Part shown: in pieces, positions 32,655 through 45,000 of the stretch
How positions within the stretch are numbered: position 1 is the first letter of the stretch
Layout: each line of letters begins with the position of its first letter
From: Plasmodium malariae
Taxonomy: Eukaryota; Apicomplexa; Aconoidasida; Haemosporida; Plasmodiidae
Assembly: GCF_900090045.1 (NCBI RefSeq)
Contig: NC_041786.1
Coordinates: 1,234,001-1,298,000, forward strand
Direction: 5' to 3'
Length of the DNA stretch: 64,000 nt
Translations under genes and position numbers: made by a program
The notes under the pieces: generated by a model
Databases searched by the model: none
What the model saw: only the letters and a program-made list of their open reading frames with translations
Told to the model about the DNA's origin: nothing

Positions 32655-34847
32655 ATGAATAACATAACATTATTTAGTTTCTTTGTATTTATTACTATAA
32701 GTAATTATACACTAACCTGCTTAAAAAGAGAAGAAATCGTAAAGGATAATTTAAAAATTTTAATAGGAAATTTAAATGAAAGTATAAAATTAAATTGTGA
32801 GTTGTCCAAAACTATTCATATTTTAGATGCTAGTTATGGAAATCCATCCGTTGATAACTTTCTGATAAAAAAAAGTTATTTCGTAAATAATGTTACTATT
32901 TAAATATGCATATTCTATATATAATATGCTTCGTCTAATAGATACACACATACATACATGTATATATACACACATATGTACATGTATATATACACGCATA
33001 CGTACATGTATATATACACACATACGTACATGTATATATACACACATACGTACATGTATATATACACACATACGTACATGTGTATGTGCATCCGTTTGTA
33101 CCCCTTATTTGTTCCTCTAAAAAAGAATAATGTTACAAATTTTTACATGAGCTGATTTTTCCCAGGTTCATTAGATGCACCACACACATTACCAGTTGTC
33201 CAAATGATGTGTGAAGGGAAAGAAAATTGCGACGTACAAATAAAAACTAGAATAGTCATTATATTAATGCTGTTTTTTAAAATAAAAAACAATGAATTGT
33301 TAATAAAAAGATAGCACTAAATGAGTTTTATTGTTCTCTTTTTTCTCTTTCTCTTTTTACTCATATTTCTCTATTTACTCATATTTCTCTATTTACTCAT
33401 TTTTTTTTTTTTTTTTTTAAGATAAATGTAAATAACGAAACATTCAAAATTCTCTCTTTGATAAAAGATTTTCACAAACTTGTAATAAAATATTCTTGTG
33501 TGTCGTTTAAACGAAAATCCTTCCCTTCATGTATAATTATAGCACTATATATTTACACTTTCAAAATAAGAAAAATAAATTGCACTTTATAAAATATCTG
33601 TAATCTTTTTGTATCCACATATATATTATATACATGTATATACACTATTTTCTGTTTTATTTGATATAGACAAAATAAAAGCGAAGAGAGGCAACGACAA
33701 TACTTGGAATATAGAATTTCAAGGTTTTTTCCAAAAACAGTGAAAAAAATAAAATAAAATAAAATAAAATAAAACAATTAAGTTTTGATAAAAACAATGA
33801 AAATTCTAATGAAAATATCGAATTTTATTTATTTTTTTTTATGGCTTTTCTAGGAGAAGCATCAAATAAAGAACTATATCTTCATGTGCACGACATGTAA
33901 ATTGTAACAATGCCAGACGTTTATAACGTTATATGTATATGCGTATTCTTATACAAACACATATATGTATACATATATATATATATATATATATATGATT
34001 TCCCTTTTTTGCACCATTTTTCAACAATGTAGTTCTTTTTCTCATTTCTGTTATTTATAGAAATGCAATTTGTGAAAAACCATTGCTTAAAAAAAAATAC
34101 ATAGACGTAAATGAGGCAGAACAGGAGTAATACAAAAAAATGCACTGAATTACAGTGCATATATGTTTTACATTTATTTGCATTTTACTTTTATTTGTAT
34201 TTTCCTTTTATTTGCATTTTACTTTTATATGTATTTTACTTTCATTTGCATTTTACTTTCATTTGCATTTTACTTTTATTTGTATCTTACTTTTATTTGT
34301 ATCTTACTTTTATTTGTATCTTACTTTTATTTGTATCTTACTTTTATTTGTATCTTACTTTTATTTGTATCTTACTTTTATTTGTATCTTACTTTTATTT
34401 GTATATTACTTTTATTTGTATCTTACTTTTATTTATATCTTACTTTTATTTTTTATTTTTTATTTTTACGTTCCGTTTTCTCGCTTTACTTTGCACTGTT
34501 ATATTTTATTTTACTTTCATTTATCAGGTGTAACACCATAAAAAAATGTGTATATATAATTTTTAATATTGACGGGTACACATTATGCGAATCGCCTTTT
34601 TACAAAGATGCAACAATACAAAAAAATGCGAAAGTAATTCGAAGATATTCCAAAAAAAAAAAAAAACAAAAAAAAGATTTAAGATAAAAAATAAAACAAA
34701 ATTGCTTAATACATATTTATATTTATAAAAATAAATTTTTTCCTTTTTGTTTTTTCTTATTTTTTAGATTTACATCAAAATGTCTTACAGTAAAGGAAAA
34801 AAAACTATATTTTTTCTGGAGAGTTTTTTATTTTTAGATATAGAGTT

Positions 34848-34886
<39 letters not shown>

Positions 34887-36186
34887 AATAGTGAAATAAT
34901 GTAATTTTCTTTTTTTTTCTTTTTTTTTTTTATAAGTTAGTGGAAACATACCTGAAAATTATGACGTCTTTCCTAACTTTCAAGGTGGAAAAAAAAAAAA
35001 AAAATTTCCATTAGTCATAAATGTGTTATAAACTTCAGCTATTAAAGTTTTAGGCTCGCACAATGATATAACAAATACATGGTTCTTTTTTTACTATAAT
35101 ATTTCAAGGAGTTTGTGAGAAGAATGAAGTTATGTATGAAATGGATGCAGCTCTAAGCTTAGAAGATGTTTATAGTAACATGAAATATATATACAGCATA
35201 TATAAAACCACGTCAGATATGAAATATACGTAACATTTTTTTTTTTTTTTTTTTTTTTTAATCATCCTTCTTAGAGAAGTGTAAAGAGATCAATTGTGAC
35301 TATTTCACAGTAATACTTTTTAACAATTTGAAAAATCATAATTTCACATACATTTATTTTTTTATTTTCACTTTTAATTTCATTTTTAATTTCATTTTTA
35401 ATTTAATTTTCATTTTTAATTTCATTTTTAGTTTCATTTTCATTTTCATTTTTAATTTCATTTTCATTTTTAATTTCATTTTCATTTTCATTTTTAGATG
35501 TCTACTGCTAATGGGTTCGAAGGCAATTCTTATTTCTTAAAAAAAAAGAAAAAAGAAAATACATAACTTGTTCATAATTTTTTATAAATTTTTTTTTCTT
35601 TTTCCCCCATTTTGACTATAAGTGTAAAAGGAGCATCTAAAAATTTCCGCAATTATGCTTGGTTTTGTAAAGGTTTCCCTAAATACGTAAGTTTTTTTGT
35701 AAACACTCGAAAGTGGAAAAATATGTTCACATATATTTATATATTACCAAGTAAGAAGGAACAAACATGCTGTATAATATATTAAAAACAGTTCATAAAA
35801 AAAAAAATTACCTTGATTTAGGTTTCTCATGAGGGCTTCATTTTTGGGAAAAATAATAAAAAGTAATAACATATTACCAAAAAGAAAAAGAATATATATC
35901 ACGCTTTGTAGTTGTAGATGTACTTGCAGGTGAACTTGTAGTTTTATATTAATATATTACAGTAAATTTTTCAAAAAAATAAATATAACATTATTTTATT
36001 GGTATATTCGTTAAAATCTGTTTTTGTTCTAATATTATTTGTAGCTCAAAAAACCCTAAGCAAAGATTAAGTAAAAAAAAAAAAAAGAAGGAAAAGGAGG
36101 AAGGAAATATACAATTCTATATAAACAACGAAATTTTGAATTTTGAATTTTATATCAGTGTTGTTACATTTACGTTTTTTCTTTAA
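32655..36186 (+). CDS. Secreted SUEL-type lectin-domain protein, 14 exons (about 344 residues)
   Basis: Exons: 32655-32874, 33166-33233, 33422-33530, 33670-33723, 33854-33896, 34528-34633, 34768-34789, 34937-34984, 35109-35174, 35275-35309, 35498-35514, 35623-35686, 35822-35862, 36045-36186. Every phase agrees and most donors are GTA-type. Residues 1-22 are a signal peptide (ITLFSFFVFITI core). Residues 33-122 match the sea-urchin-egg-lectin (rhamnose/galactose-binding) fold: LNC at 46-48, DASYG at 58-62, VVQMMCEGKENC at 84-95 and LVIKYSC at 116-122. About 200 further residues with several Cys are unassigned. A Lys-rich stretch precedes a hydrophobic C terminus (FYISVVTFTFFL), possibly a membrane or GPI tail. 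It probably acts in the secretory pathway or on the surface. Junctions 1/2 and 11/12 use weak donors and are provisional. Confidence 0.65.
32946..33086. repeat. 24-bp minisatellite in intron 1 of the lectin gene
   Basis: The unit ACGTACATGTATATATACAC plus ACAT recurs with CGTACA at 33001, 33025, 33049 and 33073, exactly 24 bp apart, with earlier variant copies from about 32946. It lies wholly inside the first intron. Because 24 is a multiple of three, it creates open but meaningless frames on both strands. Confidence 0.9.
34165..34450. repeat. 17-bp minisatellite in intron 5 of the lectin gene
   Basis: About 16-17 copies of CTTTTATTTGTATCTTA occur; the GTATC landmark lies at 34282, 34299 and 34316, and so on. 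The first copies are diverged (TTTGCATTTTA) and the last are the most uniform. It fills most of the intron between 33897 and 34527. All three plus frames stay open through it, which produces spurious ORFs. Confidence 0.92.
35352..35496. repeat. TTTCATTTTTAA-type repeat in intron 10 of the lectin gene
   Basis: Irregular 6- and 12-bp units (TTTCAT, TTTTTAATTTCA) run between exon 10 and exon 11. They end directly at the TTTTTAG acceptor of exon 11. The tract therefore also supplies the polypyrimidine stretch. Confidence 0.85.
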
Positions 36187-37017
36187 AATAAATCATTAAC
36201 TGAACGTGAGATCTACATTTTCAATATAAATATATGTACATATATATATATACATATGTACTTATATACATACATACATACAAACATGCATATACACATA
36301 CATATTGCACACTATGCTTTAATTTTTTATTGTTTTTTCCTTGTTCCCTCAAAAAAAAGTTCTAAAGGGTTTTGAAGGACCTTTAAATTGAAAGTAGGAG
36401 AAGGAAATTTTTTTTTTTTTTATCACATATACATAAATCCTCATTTGTATATATGTAAATGCATTACTTTTTGTTATTATTATATAATTTTTTTTTTTTT
36501 TTAATAAGAAATTTTGGATCTAGCAATTTTCCATTTTGTTTATATAACGTTATCATTTATACAGATAGGAAAAAAAAAATAAAAAAAATAAAATAATAAG
36601 AAAATAAAGCAGTCACTCATCGGGGAGATGCAAAAATTGTTATCAAAAAAAAAGAATACATATATATATATATATATATGTATGTTGTGAGTATACTGTA
36701 TATTTCATTTTGTTAATTTCGTTATTTTCGTTATTTTCGTTATTTTCGTTATTTTCGTTATTTTCGTTATTTTCGTTATTTTCGTTATTTTCGTTATTTT
36801 CGTTATTTTCGTTAATTTCGTTAATTTCGTTATTTTCGTTAATTTCGTTAATTTTGTTAATTTCGTTAATTTCGTTAATTTTGTTAATTTCGTTAATTTT
36901 GTTAATTTTGTTAATTTTTTTTTTTTTTTTTTTTTTTTAAATGCTTTCGTTAAAGTACTCCTGAGTTCTTATGCATAAATAACGAACTTCCTCGCTTATT
37001 AACTTTCTTCATCAAGG
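36187..37017. other. Intergenic region, lectin gene to neurochondrin-like gene
   Basis: It contains the lectin 3' flank, poly-T runs near 36409-36421 and 36489-36502, a (TA)n run near 36660-36678 and the 9-bp minisatellite. The promoter of the neurochondrin-like gene should lie here. No exon was supported. Confidence 0.6.
36718..36917. repeat. 9-bp minisatellite upstream of the neurochondrin-like gene
   Basis: About 22 copies of GTTATTTTC occur, switching in the second half to the variants GTTAATTTC and GTTAATTTT, then poly-T. The copies are very uniform at the 5' end. The array ends about 100 bp before the ATG at 37018. Confidence 0.92.
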
Positions 37018-40000
37018 ATGTATACATATGCGATGGAAAAAGGAGTAAATGTTGTAAACGAAAACAACGAAATAAAAAGGATTTTGAAAAATATAAAAGA
37101 TAGTGAAAATACGAAAGATAAGTTTGCTAACATTTTAAAGTTGACGAAAAACACCAAGGATTTAAAAGAAAAGGATAAAATTAGTGTTCTAAAAGCAATA
37201 GATGTGGAATTTCTTTGTTTATTATTACGTTCAAAATATGAGTTTAAATTATTTACTCTTCGTTTAATTAATAGCTTAATAGCAAATTCTACTGTTATTC
37301 ATTTAAAAAAATGCATACCTTTTATTATTCCTGATGTTCATAATTATTTAACGTATATAAAAAAGGTAAATAGGAAAATAAACAAAACTAAAAAGGCAAT
37401 AAAAAGTTGTAGTCACTTAGAAAGGGGGCGTAATCAAGAGCGCAATGATGAACGAACATGTGTAAGGAATAGTTGGAGTAGTGAGGAAAAGCATACGGAT
37501 GAGGAGAAGCATACGGATGAGGAGATGCATACGGATGAGGAGAAGCATACGGATGAGGAGAAGCATACGGATGAGGAAAAACATAGCGATGCGCTAGAAG
37601 TTTGGGATAGTATAAAAGACATGAACTCGTTTTATATCGAATTTTTAACTTTTTTTTTGAAAATTGAACCATTTTTAAAGAAAGATGAAATGATTGTGGT
37701 AAGCAACTATTTCGACTCCAAAAATTATGATATTGATGTTGATGTGGAAATGTACTTTTTTTGCAAAAGCTTAAGAAAAAAGTTTAGAGCAGAAAATGTT
37801 ACAAGTAGCAAAGGTGATGTAATTATTAAAAAGTCCGATAATGAGAACAACTGTAAGTTGAATAATGAAAAAAGAGAAGAAGTAGTCAACAATATGGTTA
37901 GTGAATTAGATGGTAGCAGTGAGGATGGTCTGTATACATATTCTACGGCATGTTCAGATGATAAGGAATACGTTAATTCTGAAAAGGATGTCCTTTATTC
38001 TTGTAATGACCAAGTTAATTTAATTGAGCTAGTTTTGGGAATTTTAAGAGAAAACATTACTATTGAAGAAGTATTGAGCGGAAGAGAAAAAAACAAAAAA
38101 AAAAAAAAAGGTCAAGTGGAAGAAAAAATGAGAGTGAACGCAAGGGAAAGTAAGAATAGAAGACTTGAAGAAAAGGTAAAAGGTAACGAAGTAGAATGTG
38201 TAGAAAAATATAGTAGAAGGGATATGCTACATGATGACGATGTTGAAACATATAGCTTGGTGTCCATACTGGATGATGAATATAATCATCGTGCCTTATT
38301 ATTAAAAAAAGAAAGTATAAATATATCCTTGCATTTTTTGAACAATGTAATTATAAAACTTAATGATATTAAATTTATAAAGGAATATTTTCATTTGTTA
38401 AATAGAGTAATTGAAAATTATGATAAGGAGAACATAGTAACTTCGATGAACTGTTTAACTAATTTAAATATATATTTAAAAAAAAATGGTTTTAATCTTA
38501 AAAATGTGTTGGATGAAAATAGTGTTTATAAATTCTATGCAAATATTATTTATTTATTTTCAAAGCTAAAAACAGAAAAAGAGAAAGTACTATTATATAC
38601 TTTATACTCAACTATATATACATGCTTAAAATTTATGTGTGTAAATAAAAACTCTGTAGATATTATTAAAACCCCTTTGTCCTATATGAATATAGAATTA
38701 TATTTATTTTTTGACGATGTTATAAAATATGGTAACGAGAGTGGACCTAAGAAGTATATGTTTTATAACAGCCATGTTAAATCGATGATTCGGTTGATTT
38801 GTAGTAACATTGAGCATATGGTAACGTTCGTGAGCGGTGAGTATTCTATGGATGAGGGGGGCGTTGATGATGATGATGAGGGTGCTAATGATAATACTAT
38901 CGCTGGCGCTTACATTGCTACTGCCGCTGCTGCTACCTCTACCTCTACAGCTGATGGTGGATGTGCATCGCGAAACGGAAGATTTGTAGACCAACTCGAA
39001 GAATATTCTCCTGGTGTACGTGCAAAAGAGGGCTTCCGAAAAAATAAATACGTTGGTGACGATAACTTAATGGATGGTATTTCTAGCAAAGAAGTACAAA
39101 GGAAGAACGTGCCTTCACCGAACTCGAGTAATAACAAAGACGAATGTATAACTGATAAGAAAAAGAAAAAGGGAAAAACATACATTGGTGGTAATGCTTT
39201 ATCGTCAAAAAAAGAGAAAGAAAAAAAGCTATTTAATAATAAAGACAAAAATCAAATTGAGTTAAATGACATTTATGTAATTTTAAATAAAATAAAACAA
39301 ACAATTAAATTATTATTAGAATTTTTTAAAGATTTAAAAGCCAATTTTAAAACACGAAATGAAGATTGTAACCATCTTAAATTATTTAAAGAAACTTTTA
39401 ATGAAGAAATAAATTCTTTGATACGTCTATTTTGTAATTATTTAATTCATGATATGGATCCATATATGGACGATTTTCTAAATTTATTAGACTTTTTTGC
39501 TATTTGTGCAGATGATCAAAATTTTTTTTTTTTCATTTTTGTTGTAAAACATATTGACGCTAATCGTTACTTTAATAACAGGATTTTTTTAACAAAAATT
39601 TTTTTATATATCCTTGATACTAATATGAAAAACATTGTACATGTAAAAATATTATATAATATACTTAACAAGTGCACATTTAACATTATAGAGTATTTGG
39701 AACTACGAGGTATCAAGGATCTTACTGGATATTTGGAAGTCGGGCAAAGTATACAAGTTAGCGAAAATGCAGTCAGTGATTACGATATAATTGAAAATTT
39801 TAGTAGACCAATAGATAAGTTAAACAATGTTCATTTTGTTTACACCATATGTGAAGATGAATATTGTAAAAAAAGCTATGATGATAAATTTAAGAAAAAC
39901 ATAACAAATATTATTCTCTTTTGCATACATTTTTTCCTTTATTACTATTTTGAAATATTGCATCAAAAAAAAGAAAAAACTGTACAAACAGATTTTGACT

Positions 40001-40965
40001 TTCATAAAGATAATTATTTTAATTTATGTAATAACCAAATGCAAAGAGACCAACAGAAATTTTTTCTTTCTGTAAAAGTTCTGTTAACTATTTCGTCTTT
40101 GCTTTTTAAAAGATTTGATTCGTATGTTATCGCATCCATTTTGAAGAAGCGGGAGATCCTCTTTGTGCAGGTTCCATTTACACACACACATGTGCACTCC
40201 ATATGTGCATATCCATGTTTACTTATCTACGTATACACACGTGTAAACAACTGTATATAATACGCATATGCATTTGTTATGTCGCATCCCTTTCGTATTG
40301 CATGAGATCATAGCATAGTTTATTCGTTGTGTTACGTATTTGCTGCTCTGATTTGCCCTTGAAATAATTATGGTTCCACAGTATTTATGTATACATTTTA
40401 TTTCATTAGGACTGCATAGTTTGTGTCCTCTTATACTTGAAATGCTCAATTGAAGATGAAAATATCAGCAGCGAAGAGAACAGCAGTGAAAGGACTCATA
40501 TAAAAAGAAAAAGGAAAAAATATTTTTTTCAAATTTTAGAATTAACTTATTTTATTATGTACTACCATCCTTATTTTGTTTCGCTACTTATTTTTCGTCT
40601 TAGGCAAACGAAACAAGTAATTAAAAAAAAAAAAAATGAATAGAATAAAATGAATAGAATAAAATGAATAGAATAAAATAAATAAAGTATAAAATAATAT
40701 AATGAATGAAAAGAACTTCAATTATGTTTACCCTTTGCGTGCTTCTTTTCTGATTTTGTATGTACGTATATGTGTATATACATAATTGCGCTCAAATGAA
40801 GAATGCTTTTTTTTTTTTTTTTGCCCTTTTAACAATTTTGCAAAATAACTGTAATTTCTTCAGGCTAAGGAGACGATATTTTTAGAAACTGCAAAATTAA
40901 ACATGAAGGAAAAATACGTTTCTATTTGTTCATTTTTAAATAGATTTATCGAGAATTATGTGTGA
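37018..40965 (+). CDS. Neurochondrin-like alpha-helical repeat protein, three exons (about 1153 residues)
   Basis: Exons 37018-40170, 40410-40616 and 40864-40965 join in phase 0; acceptors are TTTCATTAG and TTCTTCAG. The N terminus matches the neurochondrin family start: a helix, then DKFANILKLTKNTKDL, SVLKAIDVEFLCLLLRSK and LFTLRLINSLIANS, like the family's FAALLLVTK...IFDAVGFTF...LL. Further helical segments follow across the protein. Acidic/Asn-rich inserts interrupt them, including six tandem 18-bp units encoding EEKHTD near residues 155-190 and an Ala/Thr run near 635-650. Animal neurochondrin is a cytosolic adaptor linked to signalling and SMN trafficking; the role in a protist is unknown. 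An alternative start is the ATG at 37033. Exon-like sequences after the stop are noted separately. Confidence 0.65.
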
Positions 40966-40982
40966 AATGTAAGCTGTAAACT

Positions 40983-41022
<40 letters not shown>

Positions 41023-41524
41023 AAATAAAAAAGAGAATTGAAAACTAAAAGGTGTAATAAGTTGCATACATATTTTTAGGAGAATCTTCAAGTAGTGTAA
41101 TACGTGTTACACATGTTGTACATGTTATACACATTATACACGCTAAATTTTCAGCATCTTCTCAAGATACCTCTTATTTGGTGCTGCAACTGTTTAATCT
41201 TTTTGATTACATATCCTAATTAAACCCTTTATATATATATTTCTACAAGAAAAATAAAAAATGGGTAACAACAGTTTGTTACACTTACATGTATGCACAT
41301 GTAAACACAAAGAAATAAATGAATAAATATAAATATACTACATACATGTTAATACATGCATACATAACTTATTTACCATTTCCTACTATTTTAATTCGTT
41401 TTAAGTGATTATGCATGTGTATATGCAAACATTTTTTCTTTTGTTTTTTAAATCCCTTCTTTGTCATTTTTGCTATAGTACTTTTTTATAGTCGTTTTTT
41501 GTTCATTTTTAACGTTCATATTTT

Positions 41525-41665
41525 GTTCATTTTTTACGTTCATTTTTTACGTTCATTTTTTACGTTCATTTTTTACGTTCATTTTTTACGTTCATTTTTT
41601 ACGTTCATTTTTTATGTTCATTTTTTATGTTCATTTTTTATGTTCATTTTTTATGTTCATTTTTA
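41525..41665. repeat. 13-bp minisatellite
   Basis: About ten copies of ATTTTTTACGTTC occur (ACGTT at 41536, 41549 and so on). The last four carry ATGTTC instead of ACGTTC. It lies in the spacer or an intron before the 41807 exon candidate. Confidence 0.9.
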
Positions 41666-41806
41666 TAGTAATTTTTTCTTTTTCTTTTTTTTTCTTTGTT
41701 TTATTTGGTTTGCGTTTACATCAACTTTGTTGTCGCAACAATTTTCCCAAGAAATTGCAAAAATTAAAAAATTATGCTAACTTTTTCTCTTACTTTTTTT
41801 TAAAGC

Positions 41807-41916
41807 TCCTAATAAAGGATAACACATCTGTATATACTAGTACACATATAGGTGTAGTATTAACGATATGTTTTGTGCTGATAATGATGATCATTGCAGT
41901 TTGCTCCTTTTTATGA
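41807..41916 (+). CDS. Candidate C-terminal exon of a type I membrane protein (partial)
   Basis: After a polypyrimidine tract and TTTAAAG, 36 codons stay open to a TGA. They encode KDNTSVYTSTHIG followed by about 20 hydrophobic residues (VVLTICFVLIMMIIAVCSF). The codon use is more varied than in spacer DNA, and the layout (polar lumenal side, then one membrane helix at the end) looks like a true C terminus. I could not find convincing upstream exons; the frame continues open upstream only through poly-T. The pattern is reminiscent of V-ATPase accessory-type tails, but that is weak. Confidence 0.3.
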
Positions 41917-42081
41917 AACTCTCAGTTGTTTAAAAAAAAAGCATTACATGTATGTACATATGTGAACATATGCATATGTATATATATATATATATATATG
42001 TATGTCTGTTTATGATGTTTTTTAATTTTTTTCTCTCTCACCCCCATCTTTTGTTTTTGTTAAAAGCATTTCCTTAATTTT

Positions 42082-45000
42082 ATGATGAATTTTGGCACAA
42101 CATGTGAAATAGGAAAAGGAACAGGAGCAGAGGAAGAAGAAGAAGAAGAAGAACAAGAACGTTTTTACCGCAAACTAGAGGAATTAAAATGCTTGAGAAA
42201 AATAAAGGCAAAGGATTTGATAAGTAATTATTTGATTTACTTAGTTTTGTTTGTTCAGAAAATTTTGGAAAAAAATGAAGAATCCAAAATTTTAACCGAA
42301 CTTAAAAATGAAGAGAGGAAAAAAGAATTAATAAAAGAAAATATCGGGAAAATAAAAGAGAAATTAAAGGGGAGTAAAAATGGGTCTCAAATAAAAGCAG
42401 AGGAAATACATTATAACCATCACGAACATTATCGGCAGAGGGGATTACATGAACAAGGAGACGATAAAAAGAAACTAAAAGGAAAATCAAATTCCCCTAA
42501 AGGTGATAAAAGCAGTAATGGAGGTGATAACAGTAACAGAGGTGGTAACAACATCGGCGGAGTTAATATCAGTCATAACGGCACTTGTAACAACAACCAC
42601 AGTAGTACTAATGATGGGAAGAAGTGCAAGTTGGTGAACATTTGCAATGACCTTACATGCGCTTTTCATTTTTGTGTGTTACTACTAGTTAGCAATTTGA
42701 AGGAGGAGAAAGAAAATGAAAAAAAGGGGCATTCAGTTTCTGAAAAAAGAATGGATGGTATATTTAGTGTTTTAGAAAGGCACAGTGAAGGGGAAGACGA
42801 CGATAATGATAGTGGTATCTATAGTGGTATCTATAGCGGTATCGATAACAATGGCAATAAGAATAACAACAGCGGTAAAGGAAACGTTAGTGTAAAAAAG
42901 AGTAGTGCTATTTCTCAGCGGAAAGAAGCAGGGAAACGATTCCAAAGTGACAGGAGCAGGACAGCTAACAGGCGTAAATTGCTTTATCACCTAAACTTGG
43001 TATACATTTCAGTATGTTTTTATAATATATACTTATTAAATGATAAGGACTATTACTTTTTATATATCAGTTTACTCCTATTTTTAAATAATTTTTCCTA
43101 TTTCAAGGACAAAACAATAAGTCATTATATATGTATGAATAAAAAGGTATATATTAAATATGACATATCTGTATGTAAATTTTTATTTGATATATGTAAA
43201 ACCATAGGTGTAAGTTATAAAAAGAAAAAGAACATTTACCTCTGTCTATTCTTTTTAACGTATAGCTTTTTATTCTTAAAAAAATGTATGAATAAAAATG
43301 ATAAATGTAATAAAGCAGAATATACAAATAATAGAGAATTTAACATGGAGGCAATTAATATTTTTCAACATATGAACGATGTATTTTTAGATTTAAACTT
43401 TTTTTCAGCCTCTACCTTCTTTGTTTTGAAGAGTATTGATATGCATTTTTCGCTTTTGAAAAATGATATGGATATGGTATCAGGGGAGGTGGGTGGTGAG
43501 GAGATGGCACAGAAACACGCAATTCGAGATGCCACCTCAAATGGTTATAACAGCTTAAGGATGAATAAGGACAATGCTCATTATTACATTTTTAGAGAAG
43601 AATGCGGTAGTGATAATACAATGGTAGTAGCCAAGAAGAGGAGTATTCCCATGGATGAAAAATTAAAGGAAATAATGAATGTTACAATATCTCTCTATAA
43701 CAATATAACTGAGTGCAATTATATATTTTTAGATATGCATTTGTTGTCCATATATGAACATCTTGTGTTTGTTTCGTTTTATATGATTAAGGATGTGTAC
43801 AAGTTATTTCATTCGTTGAAAAAAGAAAAAGAAAAAAAGATTTTACAGGAATATAAATATATGACATATAGAAACTTGTTAGAAATATATATTATATATT
43901 TAAAATATAATTATTTGAATTATTCTCAAACAGGTTGTGGTTTGGTTGATACTTATACATATGTAAATAATATATACCGAATTAGTGAAAAGGTAAAAAG
44001 AGAATTTTATTCTTTATTGAAAAATACTCCTACTAATGAACAAGCGATGAGTGAACACTTTTCGGAAGAGATGGAAACAGATAGAGGTGGAAAAAAAAAA
44101 AAAAAAAAAAAAAAATTATAAAGGAAAATGAAATTATAAATGTGAATAAACCTGCTCATATTAGTGAAATAGAAACGTTTTCTAAAAAATATTTCGAGGA
44201 GAGTAAAATTTTCATCTATGATAATACCATAAAAGTGGAGGAAGAAATATCAGTTTTATATGACCCGATATTATACATAAACTACGATGATTTGACGAAA
44301 AAGAATGTGTCATATTGTGAAGGAGCTCATGGGTTATTGCTCAAAAGAAGGGAATATAATTATAATGAACACTCTTTTATCATATCAGATAATAATTTTA
44401 TCTATACATTTTTATATGAACAAATATTAAAGGAGAATAATTTAAGTTTTGATAAGGAAGAAATAAATCAAATTAGCTTCATTGTTTCTGGAACTTATGA
44501 AAAGATGTCTTTTTCAAAGTTCTTTCAAGAGAATGTAAGATCGATCGATGAAATTGTGGAAGCTATTTTTAATCTTATTGAAAAGGAAAAATCTTTCGAA
44601 ACTTGTACTAATGTTAGTAGTGATGGTACAATTAACATTGACATTGATATAAATCATTGCAAAGAATTCTTTCAAATATTTCATTTTAATAAGATTACGT
44701 TAGAACATATGAAATTTAATGTGTGTAATTTCTGCTATTCTAAATATAATAATTTAGCAATTAATAAGATGAAAAAGATGTATAAAAATTTCTCAAAGTG
44801 TCGGGATAATAATCGGGAATACGAAGAATTAGCATCGAAGTCAGCAAATAATGTACAAGAGGAAAAAGAGAATAACTGGATGAGTTATTATTCCATTCAT
44901 AATAATATTCACTATTTATGTTACAACTATAAAGAAATTGCATTTTTATTTAAAAATGTAAAGAAATATAAAAAGAAAAGTTTTGAATATTTTTCTTTAT

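Larger units (their letters stand above)
40966..42081. other. Intergenic region with possible extra exons
   Basis: It holds an (AC)n tract near 40986-41022, a block of related ACATGTTATACAC-like units near 41100-41145, and the 13-bp minisatellite. Short plus-strand open segments flanked by splice-like signals occur at about 41081-41094 and 41158-41220 and at 41807-41916. They could be 3' exons of the neurochondrin-like gene or parts of a small unrecognised gene. Confidence 0.4.

Noticed and set aside
33001..33086. Regularly spaced repeats resembling a CRISPR array
   Set aside because: Contiguous 24-bp tandem units without spacers in a eukaryotic intron; a minisatellite.
34111..34687. Three overlapping plus-strand ORFs of 128-174 codons with Phe/Tyr/Ile repeats
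   Set aside because: They run through the 17-bp minisatellite in intron 5 of the lectin gene. All frames stay open because the repeat has no stop. Only 34528-34633 is called, as an exon.
36710..36940. 76-codon ORF of Leu-Phe-Ser repeats
   Set aside because: It is the 9-bp array read in frame, with no start context or splice link.
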